Shown: positions 1-6,103 of the stretch, piece by piece
Position numbering within the stretch: the stretch's first letter is position 1
How the letters are laid out: each line of letters starts with the position of its first letter
NCBI GenBank assembly: GCA_023462275.1
Contig: JAEWYD010000167.1
Location: 1 to 6,141, forward strand
Length of the DNA stretch: 6,141 bases
Direction: 5' to 3'
Source: Actinomycetes bacterium
GTDB lineage: Bacteria; Actinomycetota; Actinomycetes; Actinomycetales; Cellulomonadaceae
Made by a program: the position numbers and the translations under genes
The notes under the pieces: generated by a model
Database searches by the model: none
Told to the model about the DNA's origin: nothing
Seen by the model: the letters and a program-made list of their open reading frames with translations, nothing else

Positions 1-1025
1 ATCGTGGGGGCGTCCTCCCGCAGCCGCGAGCGCACGCGCGCGGCGGCCGACACCGTGAGCAGGCGCCGCCCGTGCCCGGCGACCGAGTCGATCTCACCGG
101 CGAGCAGCACGTCGTGCGGGTCGAGCCGCGCGCGCTGCGCCAGCTGGGCCGCCGTGCGCAGCGCGTCCTCGCCGGGGCCGACCACGACCAGGAGCGCACC
201 CGGGCTCAGCAGCGCCGCCGGGGGCCGCTCGAAGCGCCGGACCAGCACCGGTAGCGGCACCGGCTCGGTCAGCGACCCGAAGCCCTCGAGCAGCCGGACC
301 GGGACCCCGAGCTCGAGCAGCCGCGCGACGGGCGTGCCCTCCGGGGCCGGGGCGGCGGGGCCGGCAGGCGCGGTCGACGCCGGCTCCGCGACGGGCGGCA
401 CGACGCCCGGCTCGGGCACCGTCCCCTCGGCCGGCACGGTCTGCTCGGCCGGCACGGTCTGCTCGGCCGGCACGGCGTCATCGGCCGGCACGGTCTGCTC
501 GGCCGGCTCCGCGGACTCCTCGGCCGGCACCTCCCGTGCCGGCGCGGGCACCCGCGGCCACGTCATCAGGGGCGGCGCGTCCGCGGGGCGCTCGGGCGCC
601 GCCTCGCCGGCCGGCGCCGCGACCACCGCGGCCGCCGGCTCCTCCGGCTCGCCGACCATCTCCCGCATCGACGCCAGCACCTGGGCGAACGTGTCACCGC
701 TCGTGGAGACCTGCGGCTCGGGCTCCGCGTCGACCCCGAGCCCCGGCTCGCCGTCGGGGCTCTCGTCCGCAGCGTCCGCGGCCTCGAGGAGGTCCTGGAT
801 GCTGGCGGCGTCCCGCGCCCGGGCCGCCCGGATCCGGTCGCGCGCGGACGGCGGGTCCGGCACCTCGACCACCAGCTCGTACCGCTCGCGGGCGAAGAAC
901 CCGGCGAACCCGCCGTTGCGCACGCGCTCCGCCTTGACGATGCGGGCCCGGGGCCCGTACTCGGCCTTGACCCGCAGCATCAGCGCGGGCAGGTCCTCAC
1001 CGTCCAGCAGCAAGCGCCTGGGCAT
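1..1025 (-). CDS. flhF: FlhF-like protein, N-terminal part, degenerate G1 motif (partial, 3' end outside window)
   Basis: FlhF is an SRP-family GTPase that sets flagellar position and number. The first 341 codons are present. Residues 1-56 match the FlhF N-terminal domain, clearest in YGPRARIVKAERVRNGGFAGFF (23-44) and RERYELVVEV (46-55). A low-complexity Ala/Pro/Glu linker follows (about 57-228), with a hexapeptide repeat at 166-203. From about 231 the sequence (VARLLELGVPVRLLEGF, then ALLVVVGP) resembles the N subdomain running into the first strand of the G domain. The expected Walker A GPTGVGKTT is GPGEDALRT (283-291), with no glycine-lysine pair. The next expected motif, DTYRxGAxEQL, is not visible in LLAGEIDSVAGHGRRLLT. 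The frame is open throughout, so this is divergence, not a frameshift. The ATG at 1025 is the only credible start: an in-frame TGA lies three codons upstream, and GGGGGTGA sits 6 nt before it. The N-domain match and the position after flhA make the family call good; GTPase activity is doubtful. Confidence 0.85.
   Translation of the reverse strand, partial: MPRRLLLDGEDLPALMLRVKAEYGPRARIVKAERVRNGGFAGFFARERYELVVEVPDPPSARDRIRAARARDAASIQDLLEAADAADESPDGEPGLGVDAEPEPQVSTSGDTFAQVLASMREMVGEPEEPAAAVVAAPAGEAAPERPADAPPLMTWPRVPAPAREVPAEESAEPAEQTVPADDAVPAEQTVPAEQTVPAEGTVPEPGVVPPVAEPASTAPAGPAAPAPEGTPVARLLELGVPVRLLEGFGSLTEPVPLPVLVRRFERPPAALLSPGALLVVVGPGEDALRTAAQLAQRARLDPHDVLLAGEIDSVAGHGRRLLTVSAAARVRSRLREDAPT
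420..530 (-). repeat. 18-bp tandem repeat inside flhF (VPAEQT hexapeptide)
   Basis: Plus-strand units at 438-455 and 456-473 are identical (GGTCTGCTCGGCCGGCAC). Units at 420-437, 474-491 and 492-509 are diverged copies in exact 18-bp register, and a longer 21-bp relative covers 510-530. Read on the coding strand they give VPAEES-A, EPAEQT, VPADDA, VPAEQT, VPAEQT, VPAEGT (residues 166-202). The repeat keeps frame and lies in the disordered linker between the FlhF N-terminal domain and the NG-like region. It probably arose by slippage and may vary in copy number between strains. Confidence 0.9.
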
Positions 1026-3051
1026 CCTCGATCACCCCCGCGGTCTCGATCTGCAGGCCGGCTCCCGTCACCTCCGAGTAGGAGAGCACCGCCAGGGCGG
1101 GCAGCGCCAGGGACACCGTACGGCGCAGGGCCGCCCGCAGAGCGGGAGCACACACCAGCACGACCTCGTGACCGCCGGACTCGGCCTGCGCGACGGCGCG
1201 GCGCAGCGCCCCGAGCAGGCGGTCGGCCCGCGCCGGGTCCAGCAGCAGCTGGGCGCCGCCCTCGGCGGGTCGGACGGCGTCGAGCAGCGTGTGCTCGAGC
1301 GAGGGGTCGAGCGTGACGACCGTGAGGACGCCGTCGTGCGCGTGCGGCGCGGCGAGGGCCGGGCCGAGCGCGGCACGGGCGGCCTCGACGAGACCCTCGA
1401 CGTCGGTGCTGACCTTCGCGCGCAGCGTGAGGCCCTCGTAGATGCGGGCGAGGTCCCGGATCGGCACCTGCTCCGCGAGCAGCCCCTGGAGCACGCGCTG
1501 CACCTCGCCGAGCCCGAGCAGGTTCGGGATGAGCTCCTCGACCACCGACGGGTTGACCTGCTTGACGCCCTCGGTGAGCACCCGGACGTCCTCCCGGGAG
1601 AGCAGCCGCGGCGCGTTCCCCTCGATGATCGCCCCGAGGTGCGTGATGAGCACCGAGACCCGGTCGACCACCGTCGCGCCCACCATCTCGGCCGCGTGCC
1701 GCAGCTCGGCGGGGATCCACTTGCCGGGCAGCCCGAACACCGGCTCGACGACGGCGGTGCCGACGATGCCCTCGAGGTTGTCGCCGAGCGCGAGCAGCCG
1801 GCCCGACGGCGCCTCGCCGCGGCCCACCTCGACGCCCGCGATCCGCACCACGTAGGTGGAGCGCGGCAGCTCGACCGAGTCGCGCGTGCGCACGGGCGGC
1901 ACCACGACGCCCAGCTCCATCGCGATCTTGCGGCGCAGGCCGCGCACCCGGGAGAGCAGGTCGTTCTCGGTGCCGCTGCCGACGAGGTCCACCAGGTCGG
2001 GCGCCAGCAGGATCTCCAGCGCGTGCACGCGCATCTGCTCGATGAGCGCCTCGGGCGTGTCCGCGGGCTGCGCCGCCACGGCCGCCTCCGGCACGACGAC
2101 GTCGCTGCCCTCCGGCGTCACCCGCACCCGTTGCGCCGCGATGAGCAGCGTGGCGCCGACCAGCACGAACGGCACCTTCGGCATGCCCGGGACCACGGCA
2201 AGCCCGATGGCGGCGGCGCCCGCGATCTGCAGGGCCGTCTTGCTCTGCGTCAGCTGGGTGGACGCCGTCGTGCCCATGTCGGAGTCGCTCGCCGCGCGCG
2301 TGACGATGAGGCCCGTCGAGACGGACATGAGCAGCGCGGGGATCTGGGTGACCAGGCCGTCGCCGATGGTCAGGAGGCTGAACTTCTCGATCGCCTCGCC
2401 GGCGCTCATGCCCATCTGCAGCATGCCGACGGCGAAGCCGCCGACCAGGTTGATGACCGTGATGACGATGCCGGCGATCGCGTCGCCCTTGACGAACTTC
2501 GAGCCACCGTCCATGGCGCCGTAGAAGTCGGCCTCGGCGCCGACCTCCTGCCGCCGACGGCGTGCCTCGTCCTCGTCGATGATGCCGGCGTTGAGGTCGG
2601 CGTCGATGGCCATCTGCTTGCCCGGCATCGCGTCGAGGGTGAACCGCGCGCCGACCTCAGCGACGCGACCGGCACCGTTCGTGATCACCGCGAACTGGAT
2701 GACCACGAGGATGAGGAACACGACGAGGCCGATGACGAGGGACCCGCTGACCACGAAGTGGCCGAACGCGTTGATGACGTCGCCGGCGTAGCCCTTGCCC
2801 AGCACGAGGCGGGTGGACGCCACGTTGAGGCCCAGGCGGAACAGGGTCAGCACCAGCAGCAGCGACGGGAAGACGGAGAAGTCCAGCGGCCGCTTGACGT
2901 ACATGCTCGTCAGCAGCACCACGAGCGAGAGCGTGATGTTGGTGACGATCAGCACGTCGAGCATCTGCGCGGGCAGGGGCACCACCAGCAGCAGGACGAT
3001 GCCGACCACGCCCACCGGGACGGCGAGCTGGGTCATCCGGGTGCCGTTCAT
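997..3051 (-). CDS. flhA: FlhA, flagellar export channel and substrate-docking protein
   Basis: FlhA forms the nonameric ring that couples proton motive force to export and docks chaperone-substrate complexes on its cytoplasmic domain. The product is 684 residues, normal length. The N-terminal half holds about eight membrane segments (two near 9-28 and 31-51, others from about 60 to 310). It carries the family signature LTLFRLGLNVASTRLVLGKG (68-87) and the loop VAEVGARFTLDAMPGKQMAID (130-150). Arg129, Arg136, Asp140, Lys185 and Asp190 align at a constant offset of 18 with Salmonella R147, R154, D158, K203 and D208, charged residues important for export, so the loop looks functional. The cytoplasmic domain begins around 330 and includes EPVFGLPGKWI, THLGAIIEGNAPRLLSRED and VQRVLQGLLAEQVPIRDL. 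The ATG at 3051 overlaps the flhB stop as ATGA and has a strong GGAGGAGG. An in-frame ATG 48 codons upstream would add an Arg/Pro-rich sequence inside flhB and is rejected. The 3' end overlaps flhF by 29 bp. Confidence 0.97.
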   Translation of the reverse strand: MNGTRMTQLAVPVGVVGIVLLLVVPLPAQMLDVLIVTNITLSLVVLLTSMYVKRPLDFSVFPSLLLVLTLFRLGLNVASTRLVLGKGYAGDVINAFGHFVVSGSLVIGLVVFLILVVIQFAVITNGAGRVAEVGARFTLDAMPGKQMAIDADLNAGIIDEDEARRRRQEVGAEADFYGAMDGGSKFVKGDAIAGIVITVINLVGGFAVGMLQMGMSAGEAIEKFSLLTIGDGLVTQIPALLMSVSTGLIVTRAASDSDMGTTASTQLTQSKTALQIAGAAAIGLAVVPGMPKVPFVLVGATLLIAAQRVRVTPEGSDVVVPEAAVAAQPADTPEALIEQMRVHALEILLAPDLVDLVGSGTENDLLSRVRGLRRKIAMELGVVVPPVRTRDSVELPRSTYVVRIAGVEVGRGEAPSGRLLALGDNLEGIVGTAVVEPVFGLPGKWIPAELRHAAEMVGATVVDRVSVLITHLGAIIEGNAPRLLSREDVRVLTEGVKQVNPSVVEELIPNLLGLGEVQRVLQGLLAEQVPIRDLARIYEGLTLRAKVSTDVEGLVEAARAALGPALAAPHAHDGVLTVVTLDPSLEHTLLDAVRPAEGGAQLLLDPARADRLLGALRRAVAQAESGGHEVVLVCAPALRAALRRTVSLALPALAVLSYSEVTGAGLQIETAGVIEDAQALAAGR
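1032..1039 (-). promoter_or_regulatory. Shine-Dalgarno site for flhF, inside flhA
   Basis: GGGGGTGA lies 6 nt before the flhF ATG and within the last flhA codons. The TGA in this motif is an in-frame stop for the flhF frame, so translation cannot begin further upstream. This fixes the start. Confidence 0.7.
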
Positions 3052-4154
3052 GCGGCCTCCTCCAGACGGGTCGGGCCGCCGGGGGCCCGGTGGATGCCGG
3101 CCGACGCGCCGCGGCGGCGCAGGGCCATGACGAACGCGAGCACCTGGGCCACGGCCACGTAGAGGTGCTGCGGGATCTCGTGCCCGAGGTCGCACGCAGC
3201 GTGCAGCGCGCGAGCCAGCGGGATGTCCTCGACCATGGGCACGCGCGCCTTCGCGGCTGCCTCGCGGATGCGGGCGGCGACGTGGCCGGCGCCCTTCGCG
3301 ATGACCCGCGGCGCGCCCGTCCCGGGCTCGTAGCGCAGGGCGACGGCGACGTGCGTGGGGTTGACGAGGACGACGTCGGCGTTCGCGACGTCGGCGATCA
3401 TGCGGTTGCGGCTCATGGCGAGCTGGCGGGACCGGATCTGGCTCTTGACCTGCGGGTCGCCCTCGCTCTGCTTGTACTCCTCGAGGACCTCGCGCTTGGT
3501 CATCCGGCTCTGCTTGCGGTTACGCCGCACGACGACGACGACGTCAGCGGCCGCGAGGACCAGGCCGGCGATGACCGCCATGCGCACCAGCGTCGTCGTG
3601 CCGCCGGCGGCGACGTCGAGCACCTGCTGCAGCGAGTGGTTCCCGGAGCCGAGCAGCAGCGGCACCATGCCCTGCACCACGCTCCACAGCACGACGCCGA
3701 TGACGAAGGCCTTGAGCGCCGCCTTGATGCCCTGCCACGCGGCTTGGGCGCCGAACAGGCGCTTGACCCCGCTCGCCAGGTTGAACTGCTTGAACGTCGG
3801 CTTGAGCCGGTGCATCGACACGTGCAGGCCGCCCTGGCCCACCGCGGCGAGCACCGCGGTGACGACGACGACGCCGAGCAGCGGGCCGAGCGTGGTCACC
3901 ACGGACCACAGGGCGTCGCCCAGGAGGGTTGGCGTGGCTTCGGCGTCGGGCGCGGCGATGGTCGCCTGGATGGCGGCGACCTGGTGGCGCGCGGCGGTCG
4001 TGGCGTTGCTCAGCACCGCCGGGAGCATGAGGGCGCCGGCGCCGACGCCCAGCCACGCCGAGACGTCCTGGGAGCGCTGCAGCGAGCCCTTGCGCCGCAG
4101 CTCCTTCATCCGCTTCGGGGTGGCCTTCTCGGTGCGGTCCTGGCCGTCGCTCAT
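3048..4154 (-). CDS. flhB: FlhB, autocleaving export specificity switch
   Basis: FlhB wraps the export gate and switches the substrate from rod/hook proteins to filament proteins after cleaving itself. The product is 368 residues, typical length. The N-terminal motif DRTEKATPKRMKELRRKGSLQRSQDV (6-31) is diagnostic. Four membrane segments lie near 33-50, 82-106, 145-168 and 188-210. The linker then reads SRMTKREVLEEYKQSEGDP, followed by the cytoplasmic domain. The autocleavage motif NPTH is intact, with Asn at 265 (Asn269 in Salmonella FlhB), so normal Asn-Pro cleavage is expected. A short basic, Pro/Gly-containing tail follows residue 348. The reading frame stays open far upstream through fliR, but the ATG at 4154 is preferred: it overlaps the fliR stop as ATGA, has a GGGGGTGA Shine-Dalgarno sequence 4 nt upstream, and starts just before the conserved N-terminal motif. 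Confidence 0.97.
   Translation of the reverse strand: MSDGQDRTEKATPKRMKELRRKGSLQRSQDVSAWLGVGAGALMLPAVLSNATTAARHQVAAIQATIAAPDAEATPTLLGDALWSVVTTLGPLLGVVVVTAVLAAVGQGGLHVSMHRLKPTFKQFNLASGVKRLFGAQAAWQGIKAALKAFVIGVVLWSVVQGMVPLLLGSGNHSLQQVLDVAAGGTTTLVRMAVIAGLVLAAADVVVVVRRNRKQSRMTKREVLEEYKQSEGDPQVKSQIRSRQLAMSRNRMIADVANADVVLVNPTHVAVALRYEPGTGAPRVIAKGAGHVAARIREAAAKARVPMVEDIPLARALHAACDLGHEIPQHLYVAVAQVLAFVMALRRRGASAGIHRAPGGPTRLEEAA
3056..3063 (-). promoter_or_regulatory. Shine-Dalgarno site for flhA, inside flhB
   Basis: GGAGGAGG sits 4 nt before the ATG at 3051, within the final codons of flhB (encoding LEEA). It is the strongest ribosome-binding sequence in the window. It selects this ATG over the in-frame ATG 48 codons upstream and over a second ATG five codons downstream. 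Confidence 0.8.
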
Positions 4155-4930
4155 CGCGTCACCCCCAGCATGTGCTCGAGGGCCTGCCCGCTGAGGGAGT
4201 CCACGACCTGCGGCAGCGCGATGTACGCGGTCACGCCGAGGGCGATCGTCAGCAGGATCTTCAGCGGGAAGCCGAGCGCGAACGCGTTGAGCGCGGGGGC
4301 GACGCGCGTGAGCAGGCCCAGGCCGACGTCGGCCAGGAAGAGCACCGCGATGAGCGGCCCGGCGATCTGCAGGGAGGCGAGGAACATGCCGGTCAGCCCC
4401 CGGGTCGCGGACTCGCCGAGCGCGCCCAGGTCCAGGGCGCTTCCCAGCGGCAGGGCGTCGAAGGTTCGCAGCAGCCCGCCGACGACGAGCTGGTAGCCGC
4501 CCGAGGTGAACAGCAGCACGGTCGCGGTCATCTGGTACAGCCGCGAGAACTGCGCGCCGTTGTTCATGCTCATCGGGTCGAACGCCTGCGCCAGCTGGAA
4601 GCCGCCGAAGAGGTCGATGACGTTGCCGGCCGACTGCACCGCCGAGAACACCAGGTAGACGAGGAACCCGAGGGCCGCCCCGACGAGAGCCTGCAACCCC
4701 ACCTCCGCGACGAACGGCCACGTCCCCGACGTCAGCGCCGTGCCCGCGCGCTCCCCGCCCGCCTCCGCGGCGCGGGGCAGCGCCAGCAGCCCGAGCCAGC
4801 CCGCCAGCATCGCCTTGACCGTCCCCGGGATGCCCCGGTGCGCGAACGGCGGCGCGACGAGCAGGAAGGCGGCGATGCGGACGCCTGCGAGCAGGGCCAC
4901 CTCGACGCCGGCGAGCGGGAAGGTGATCAC
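4151..4930 (-). CDS. fliR: FliR, flagellar export gate subunit
   Basis: FliR is the single-copy subunit that closes the FliP ring of the export gate. The product is 259 residues, normal for the family. Hydrophobic segments lie near 9-28, 38-52, 74-95, 130-153, 183-203 and 217-240. Family landmarks are FDPMSMNN (117-124), the following segment ending LLRTFDALPLG (153-163), the GPLIAVLFLADVGLGLLTR stretch (191-209) and the C-terminal LNAFALGFPLKI (214-225). Two positions differ from the consensus I know: the usual PQ-x-N before the GFP motif is PALN, and the usual NGH-like turn near 144 is SGGY. Both are probably lineage variation. The start is GTG at 4930, one base after the fliQ stop, with a modest GGCGG Shine-Dalgarno sequence (4940-4936) 5 nt upstream. 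No earlier in-frame start fits the family. Confidence 0.96.
   Translation of the reverse strand: MITFPLAGVEVALLAGVRIAAFLLVAPPFAHRGIPGTVKAMLAGWLGLLALPRAAEAGGERAGTALTSGTWPFVAEVGLQALVGAALGFLVYLVFSAVQSAGNVIDLFGGFQLAQAFDPMSMNNGAQFSRLYQMTATVLLFTSGGYQLVVGGLLRTFDALPLGSALDLGALGESATRGLTGMFLASLQIAGPLIAVLFLADVGLGLLTRVAPALNAFALGFPLKILLTIALGVTAYIALPQVVDSLSGQALEHMLGVTR
4159..4166 (-). promoter_or_regulatory. Shine-Dalgarno site for flhB, inside fliR
   Basis: GGGGGTGA lies 4 nt before the flhB ATG and overlaps the last fliR codons. It supports the start at 4154 against the long open frame that continues upstream in the same phase. The same octamer precedes flhF. Confidence 0.7.
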
Positions 4931-4931
4931 G

Positions 4932-5204
4932 TCAGCCGCCGAGGAGCGTCGGGATGCGCCCGAACAGGTCGTGGGTGAACGCGATCAGCTCGGAGATCAT
5001 CCAGTGCCCGGCGATCAGCAGCGCCACGGCGACGCCGATGGCCTTGGGCACGAAGCTGAGCGTGACCTCCTGGATCTGCGTGATCGACTGCACCAGGGAC
5101 ACGCCGAAGCCGATGACGAGCGCGGTCACGAGGATCGGGGCCGAGAGCTTGGCGGCCAGGATCAGCGCGTCGTAGCCGATGTCGAGGACCTCGTTGGCGT
5201 TCAT
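4932..5204 (-). CDS. fliQ: FliQ, flagellar export gate subunit
   Basis: FliQ is the small hairpin membrane protein that packs around FliP/FliR to complete the export gate; several copies are present per gate. The product is 90 residues, the normal family length. It has two hydrophobic segments (about 15-38 and 55-74) and the highly conserved family core QSITQIQEVTLSFVPK (39-54) between them. The ATG at 5204 overlaps the fliP stop as ATGA. A GGGGAG Shine-Dalgarno sequence (5216-5211) sits 6 nt upstream, inside the last fliP codons, so the start is secure. Nothing in the protein looks unusual. Confidence 0.97.
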   Translation of the reverse strand: MNANEVLDIGYDALILAAKLSAPILVTALVIGFGVSLVQSITQIQEVTLSFVPKAIGVAVALLIAGHWMISELIAFTHDLFGRIPTLLGG

Positions 5205-6103
5205 CGATAGCTCCCCACGAGGGCCGTGACGATGAGACCCCAGCCGTCGACGAGCACGAACAGCAGGAGCTTGAAGGGCAGGGAGACCATCACCGGCGGC
5301 AGCATCATCATGCCCATCGACATCAGCGACGAGGACACCACCAGGTCGATGACCAGGAACGGCACGAAGATGACGAAGCCGATGATGAACGCGCTGCGCA
5401 GCTCGCTGAGCATGAACGCCGGGATGAGCGTTGTCATCTCGACGGTCTCCGGCGACTCCGGGTTCGGCCGGTCGGCGGCCCGCGTGACGAGGGCGAGGTC
5501 CTCCTCGCGCGTCTGGTGGAGCATGAACTCGCGCAGCGGCTCCGAGCCGGCGTCGACGGCCTGCGAGAACGTCAGGTCGCCGTCGAGGTAGGGCTGGACG
5601 CCGGCGTCGTTCACGTCGCCGAGCACCGGGCCCATGATGAAGAGGCTGAGGAAGAGCGACAGCCCCGCGAGCACCTGGTTCGGCGGGACGCCGGTCAGGC
5701 CCAGCGCGTTCCGGGTGAGGGCGAGGACCACGAAGATCTTCGTGAAGCTCGTCATCATCAGCAGCAGCGACGGCGCGACGCTCAGCAGCGTGATCGCGAT
5801 GAGCACCACGACCGACGTGCTCGGCTGGCCGTTCTGGCCGTTGATGTCGATGGTCACCGACCCCTCGTCCGTCGGCTGCGCGGGCGCGGTCGGCGGGGTC
5901 GGGGGCGTCGGCTCGACGGCGGCGGGCACGTCTGCGCGCACGGCGACGACGTCGACCGCGACAGGCGCCGGGGCGGCACCGGCCGGCGCGGCGAGCAGCA
6001 GCCCGCCGGCGGTCAGCGCGCCCGCGAGCGCGGCGATCCGCAGCACCCGACGGGTGCGGGAGGTCCGGCCCGCACGGGCAGGCCGGACGAGGACGTCAGT
6101 CAA
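5201..6103 (-). CDS. fliP: FliP, flagellar export gate membrane protein
   Basis: FliP forms the pentameric core of the FliPQR export gate in the cytoplasmic membrane, through which rod, hook and filament subunits pass. The 300-residue product has a basic N-terminus (RPARAGRTSRTRR, 7-19), a hydrophobic stretch (20-39) and an AGAA site near 41-44, together a probable cleavable signal peptide, as FliP has in many bacteria. A Pro/Thr-rich linker follows (about 60-80). Membrane segments lie near 98-117, 135-155, 235-257 and 272-295. Both FliP signatures are present: PAFMLSELRSAFIIGF, then PFLVIDLVVSSSL. MGMMMLPP holds the methionine triplet (265-267) matching the M-gasket of Salmonella FliP. The start is TTG at 6103, overlapping the fliO stop as TTGA. 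No good Shine-Dalgarno sequence is near it (an AGGA lies about 15 nt upstream), so initiation probably relies on coupling. A GTG at codon 20 is a weaker alternative that would lose the basic n-region. Confidence 0.96.
   Translation of the reverse strand: MTDVLVRPARAGRTSRTRRVLRIAALAGALTAGGLLLAAPAGAAPAPVAVDVVAVRADVPAAVEPTPPTPPTAPAQPTDEGSVTIDINGQNGQPSTSVVVLIAITLLSVAPSLLLMMTSFTKIFVVLALTRNALGLTGVPPNQVLAGLSLFLSLFIMGPVLGDVNDAGVQPYLDGDLTFSQAVDAGSEPLREFMLHQTREEDLALVTRAADRPNPESPETVEMTTLIPAFMLSELRSAFIIGFVIFVPFLVIDLVVSSSLMSMGMMMLPPVMVSLPFKLLLFVLVDGWGLIVTALVGSYR
5211..5216 (-). promoter_or_regulatory. Shine-Dalgarno site for fliQ, inside fliP
   Basis: GGGGAG lies 6 nt before the fliQ ATG and within the last codons of fliP. 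It supports the ATGA-overlap start at 5204. Confidence 0.65.

Noticed and set aside
420..530. Repeated CGGCCG palindromes considered as protein-binding sites or a CRISPR-like array
   Set aside because: The spacing is a strict multiple of three, there are no unique spacers, and the units translate into a regular hexapeptide in the flhF frame, so a coding repeat explains them.
980..1720. A 246-codon minus-strand frame overlapping flhA and flhF
   Set aside because: It is out of frame with flhA, Arg/Ala/Gly-rich, and competes with a well-supported FlhA C-terminal domain.
4..3162. A 1052-codon open frame on the plus strand antisense to flhF, flhA and the end of flhB
   Set aside because: It runs opposite clearly homologous genes, its product is Ser/Arg/Ala- then His/Asp/Arg-rich with no recognisable domain, and long antisense frames are expected at this GC content.
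3052..3195. A 48-codon N-terminal extension of flhA from an upstream ATG
   Set aside because: It would lie wholly inside flhB, is Arg/Pro-rich and unlike any FlhA N-terminus, whereas the internal ATG has GGAGGAGG at good spacing and a stop-start overlap.
4155..4721. A 189-codon N-terminal extension of flhB
   Set aside because: It is the out-of-frame shadow of fliR; the FlhB family starts just before DRTEKATPKR, matching the ATG at 4154.
3090..4978. Further plus-strand open frames of 468, 279 and 268 codons opposite flhB and fliR
   Set aside because: They are shadows of conserved export genes with low-complexity His/Arg/Glu-rich or Ser/Thr/Arg-rich products and no coupled ribosome-binding sites.
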